DNA of 6,744 nt from Thermoleophilia bacterium (GTDB taxonomy: Bacteria > Actinomycetota > Thermoleophilia > Gaiellales > Gaiellaceae). The notes beneath the pieces are model-generated. The model searched no databases. It was not told the origin of the DNA and was given only the letters and a program-made list of their open reading frames with translations. The DNA is taken from assembly GCA_014534155.1 (NCBI GenBank), contig JACVSB010000095.1, forward strand, positions 1 through 6,744, in the 5' to 3' direction. Below are positions 6,227 to 6,744 of the stretch, one piece after another. How positions within the stretch are numbered: position 1 is the stretch's first letter; every line of letters begins with the position of its first letter. The position numbers and the translations under genes were made by a program.

Positions 6227-6232
6227 GGCCGC

Positions 6233-6744
6233 GTGGACCGGTCGCGGCGCCTGGCCGAGACGACCCTCGCGCTCGTCGACATCGCCTCCGAGTCGCGCTC
6301 CGAGGGCGAGGCCGCAGCGTGGGTGGACCGCGAGATCCGGGCCGCTGGGCTCCCTGCCGTATACGGAGAGGAGCTCACGCTCCTCTACACCACGGAGCGG
6401 CGGCGCGAGACGGCGCTGGTCGTGCTCGCAGGGCACCTGGACACCGTGCCGGCCCAGGGGAACCGGCCCGGGCGCATCGAGGGAGGCTCGGTGCACGGGG
6501 TCGGGGCGAGCGACATGAAGGGCGGGCTCGCCGTGATGGTCGAGCTCGCGCGCTGGCTCGCGGAGGAGAAACCGCCGCTCGCGCTCGACCTCGGCCTCCT
6601 CTTTTTCCCCCGTGAGGAGCTTCCGGCCGAGGAGAGCGCCCTCCCCGCTCTCTTCGCGGCCCCCTCGGCGATCCACGAGGCCGACCTCGTCGTCGTGCTC
6701 GAGCCGACGGACAACACGGTCCAGGCAGGCTGCCTCGGGAACCT
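6233..6744 (+). CDS. dapE: Succinyl-diaminopimelate desuccinylase DapE, N-terminal part (cut by window edge)
   Basis: DapE is a Zn-dependent M20 peptidase-family enzyme that hydrolyses N-succinyl-LL-diaminopimelate to LL-DAP and succinate, for meso-DAP in peptidoglycan and for lysine. The first 170 residues are visible. GHLDTVP (67-73) gives metal ligand His68 and Asp70. GVGASDMKGGLAVM (89-102) gives the expected bridging ligand Asp94. FFPREELPAEES (124-135) gives the Glu128-Glu129 pair for base and metal binding. VLEPTDNTVQAGCLGN (155-170) gives Glu157. The EPTD..VQAGC stretch and the GHLDTVP context resemble actinobacterial DapE more than ArgE or aminoacylases, though other M20 enzymes are not fully excluded. 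GTG at 6233 is used because no in-frame ATG or other likely start was found nearby upstream and the TAnnnT box is placed for it. The dimerisation domain and C-terminus lie beyond the window. Confidence 0.85.
   Translation, partial: MDRSRRLAETTLALVDIASESRSEGEAAAWVDREIRAAGLPAVYGEELTLLYTTERRRETALVVLAGHLDTVPAQGNRPGRIEGGSVHGVGASDMKGGLAVMVELARWLAEEKPPLALDLGLLFFPREELPAEESALPALFAAPSAIHEADLVVVLEPTDNTVQAGCLGN

Larger units (their letters stand above)
6189..6232. other. 44-bp divergent promoter region between hflX and dapE
   Basis: These 44 bp are all that separates two outward-reading genes, and they hold a -10-like box for each. The two boxes are 19 bp apart. RNA polymerase bound at one promoter would be expected to cover the other. 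No binding-site palindrome for a known regulator was recognised. Confidence 0.55.

Noticed and set aside
5852..6676. Minus-strand frame opposite dapE running into hflX
   Set aside because: The plus strand here encodes DapE metal-ligand motifs in order, and the minus frame has no motif and runs out of frame through hflX.
1..6744. Very frequent GAGCTC and CTCGAG hexamers, looking like a dispersed palindromic repeat
   Set aside because: They come from Glu-Leu and Leu-Glu pairs written with the preferred GAG and CTC codons. As palindromes they read the same on the other strand and help create the long shadow frames. They are not spaced like a repeat family.
6233..6744. Naming the M20 peptidase argE or an aminoacylase
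   Set aside because: The EPTD..VQAGC block and the motif spacing fit actinobacterial DapE better. The alternative is not fully excluded because the C-terminal half is outside the window.

Overview
The window is very GC-rich, almost fully coding bacterial DNA. It carries eight genes, seven complete and one cut by the right edge. Five of the eight start with GTG. Junctions are tight: ATGA and GTGA overlaps within operons, and convergent stops that touch or overlap. Three promoter-like TAnnnT boxes lie only 6-7 nt before start codons, which fits leaderless transcription. Together with a MurT/GatD pair and a DapE of the actinobacterial type, this points to a high-GC actinobacterium. A deep lineage such as Thermoleophilia is possible, but the sequence alone does not prove the taxon. 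All naming here comes from reading motifs; no database was searched.

Layout: (1) 31-852 (+), a stand-alone class II glutamine amidotransferase domain protein. (2) 849-1691 (-), a PAPS-type sulfotransferase, convergent with the first gene and sharing a CTAG in which both stop codons lie. (3) 1692-1805, a divergent intergenic region with a leaderless-type promoter for murT. (4) 1806-3224 and 3221-3973 (+), murT-gatD, the two subunits of lipid II isoglutaminyl synthase. (5) 6188 down to 3978 (-), an overlapping three-gene operon hflX - dut - Nudix hydrolase. Its last gene ends 4 bp from the end of gatD. (6) 6189-6232, a 44-bp divergent promoter region. (7) 6233 to the right edge (+), the N-terminal part of dapE.

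How the genes fit together: MurT/GatD amidates the D-glutamate at position 2 of the peptidoglycan stem peptide. DapE works in the pathway that supplies diaminopimelate for position 3, and for lysine. Dut and probably the Nudix enzyme clean the nucleotide pool. HflX is a ribosome-associated GTPase. The sulfotransferase and the lone glutaminase-type protein have no clear substrate; they are the least explained genes here.

I found no mobile element, CRISPR array, RNA gene or clear intrinsic terminator. The window looks like core housekeeping DNA. The most interesting signals are the repeated leaderless-promoter geometry, the very short divergent hflX/dapE promoter region and the two unassigned enzymes at the left.
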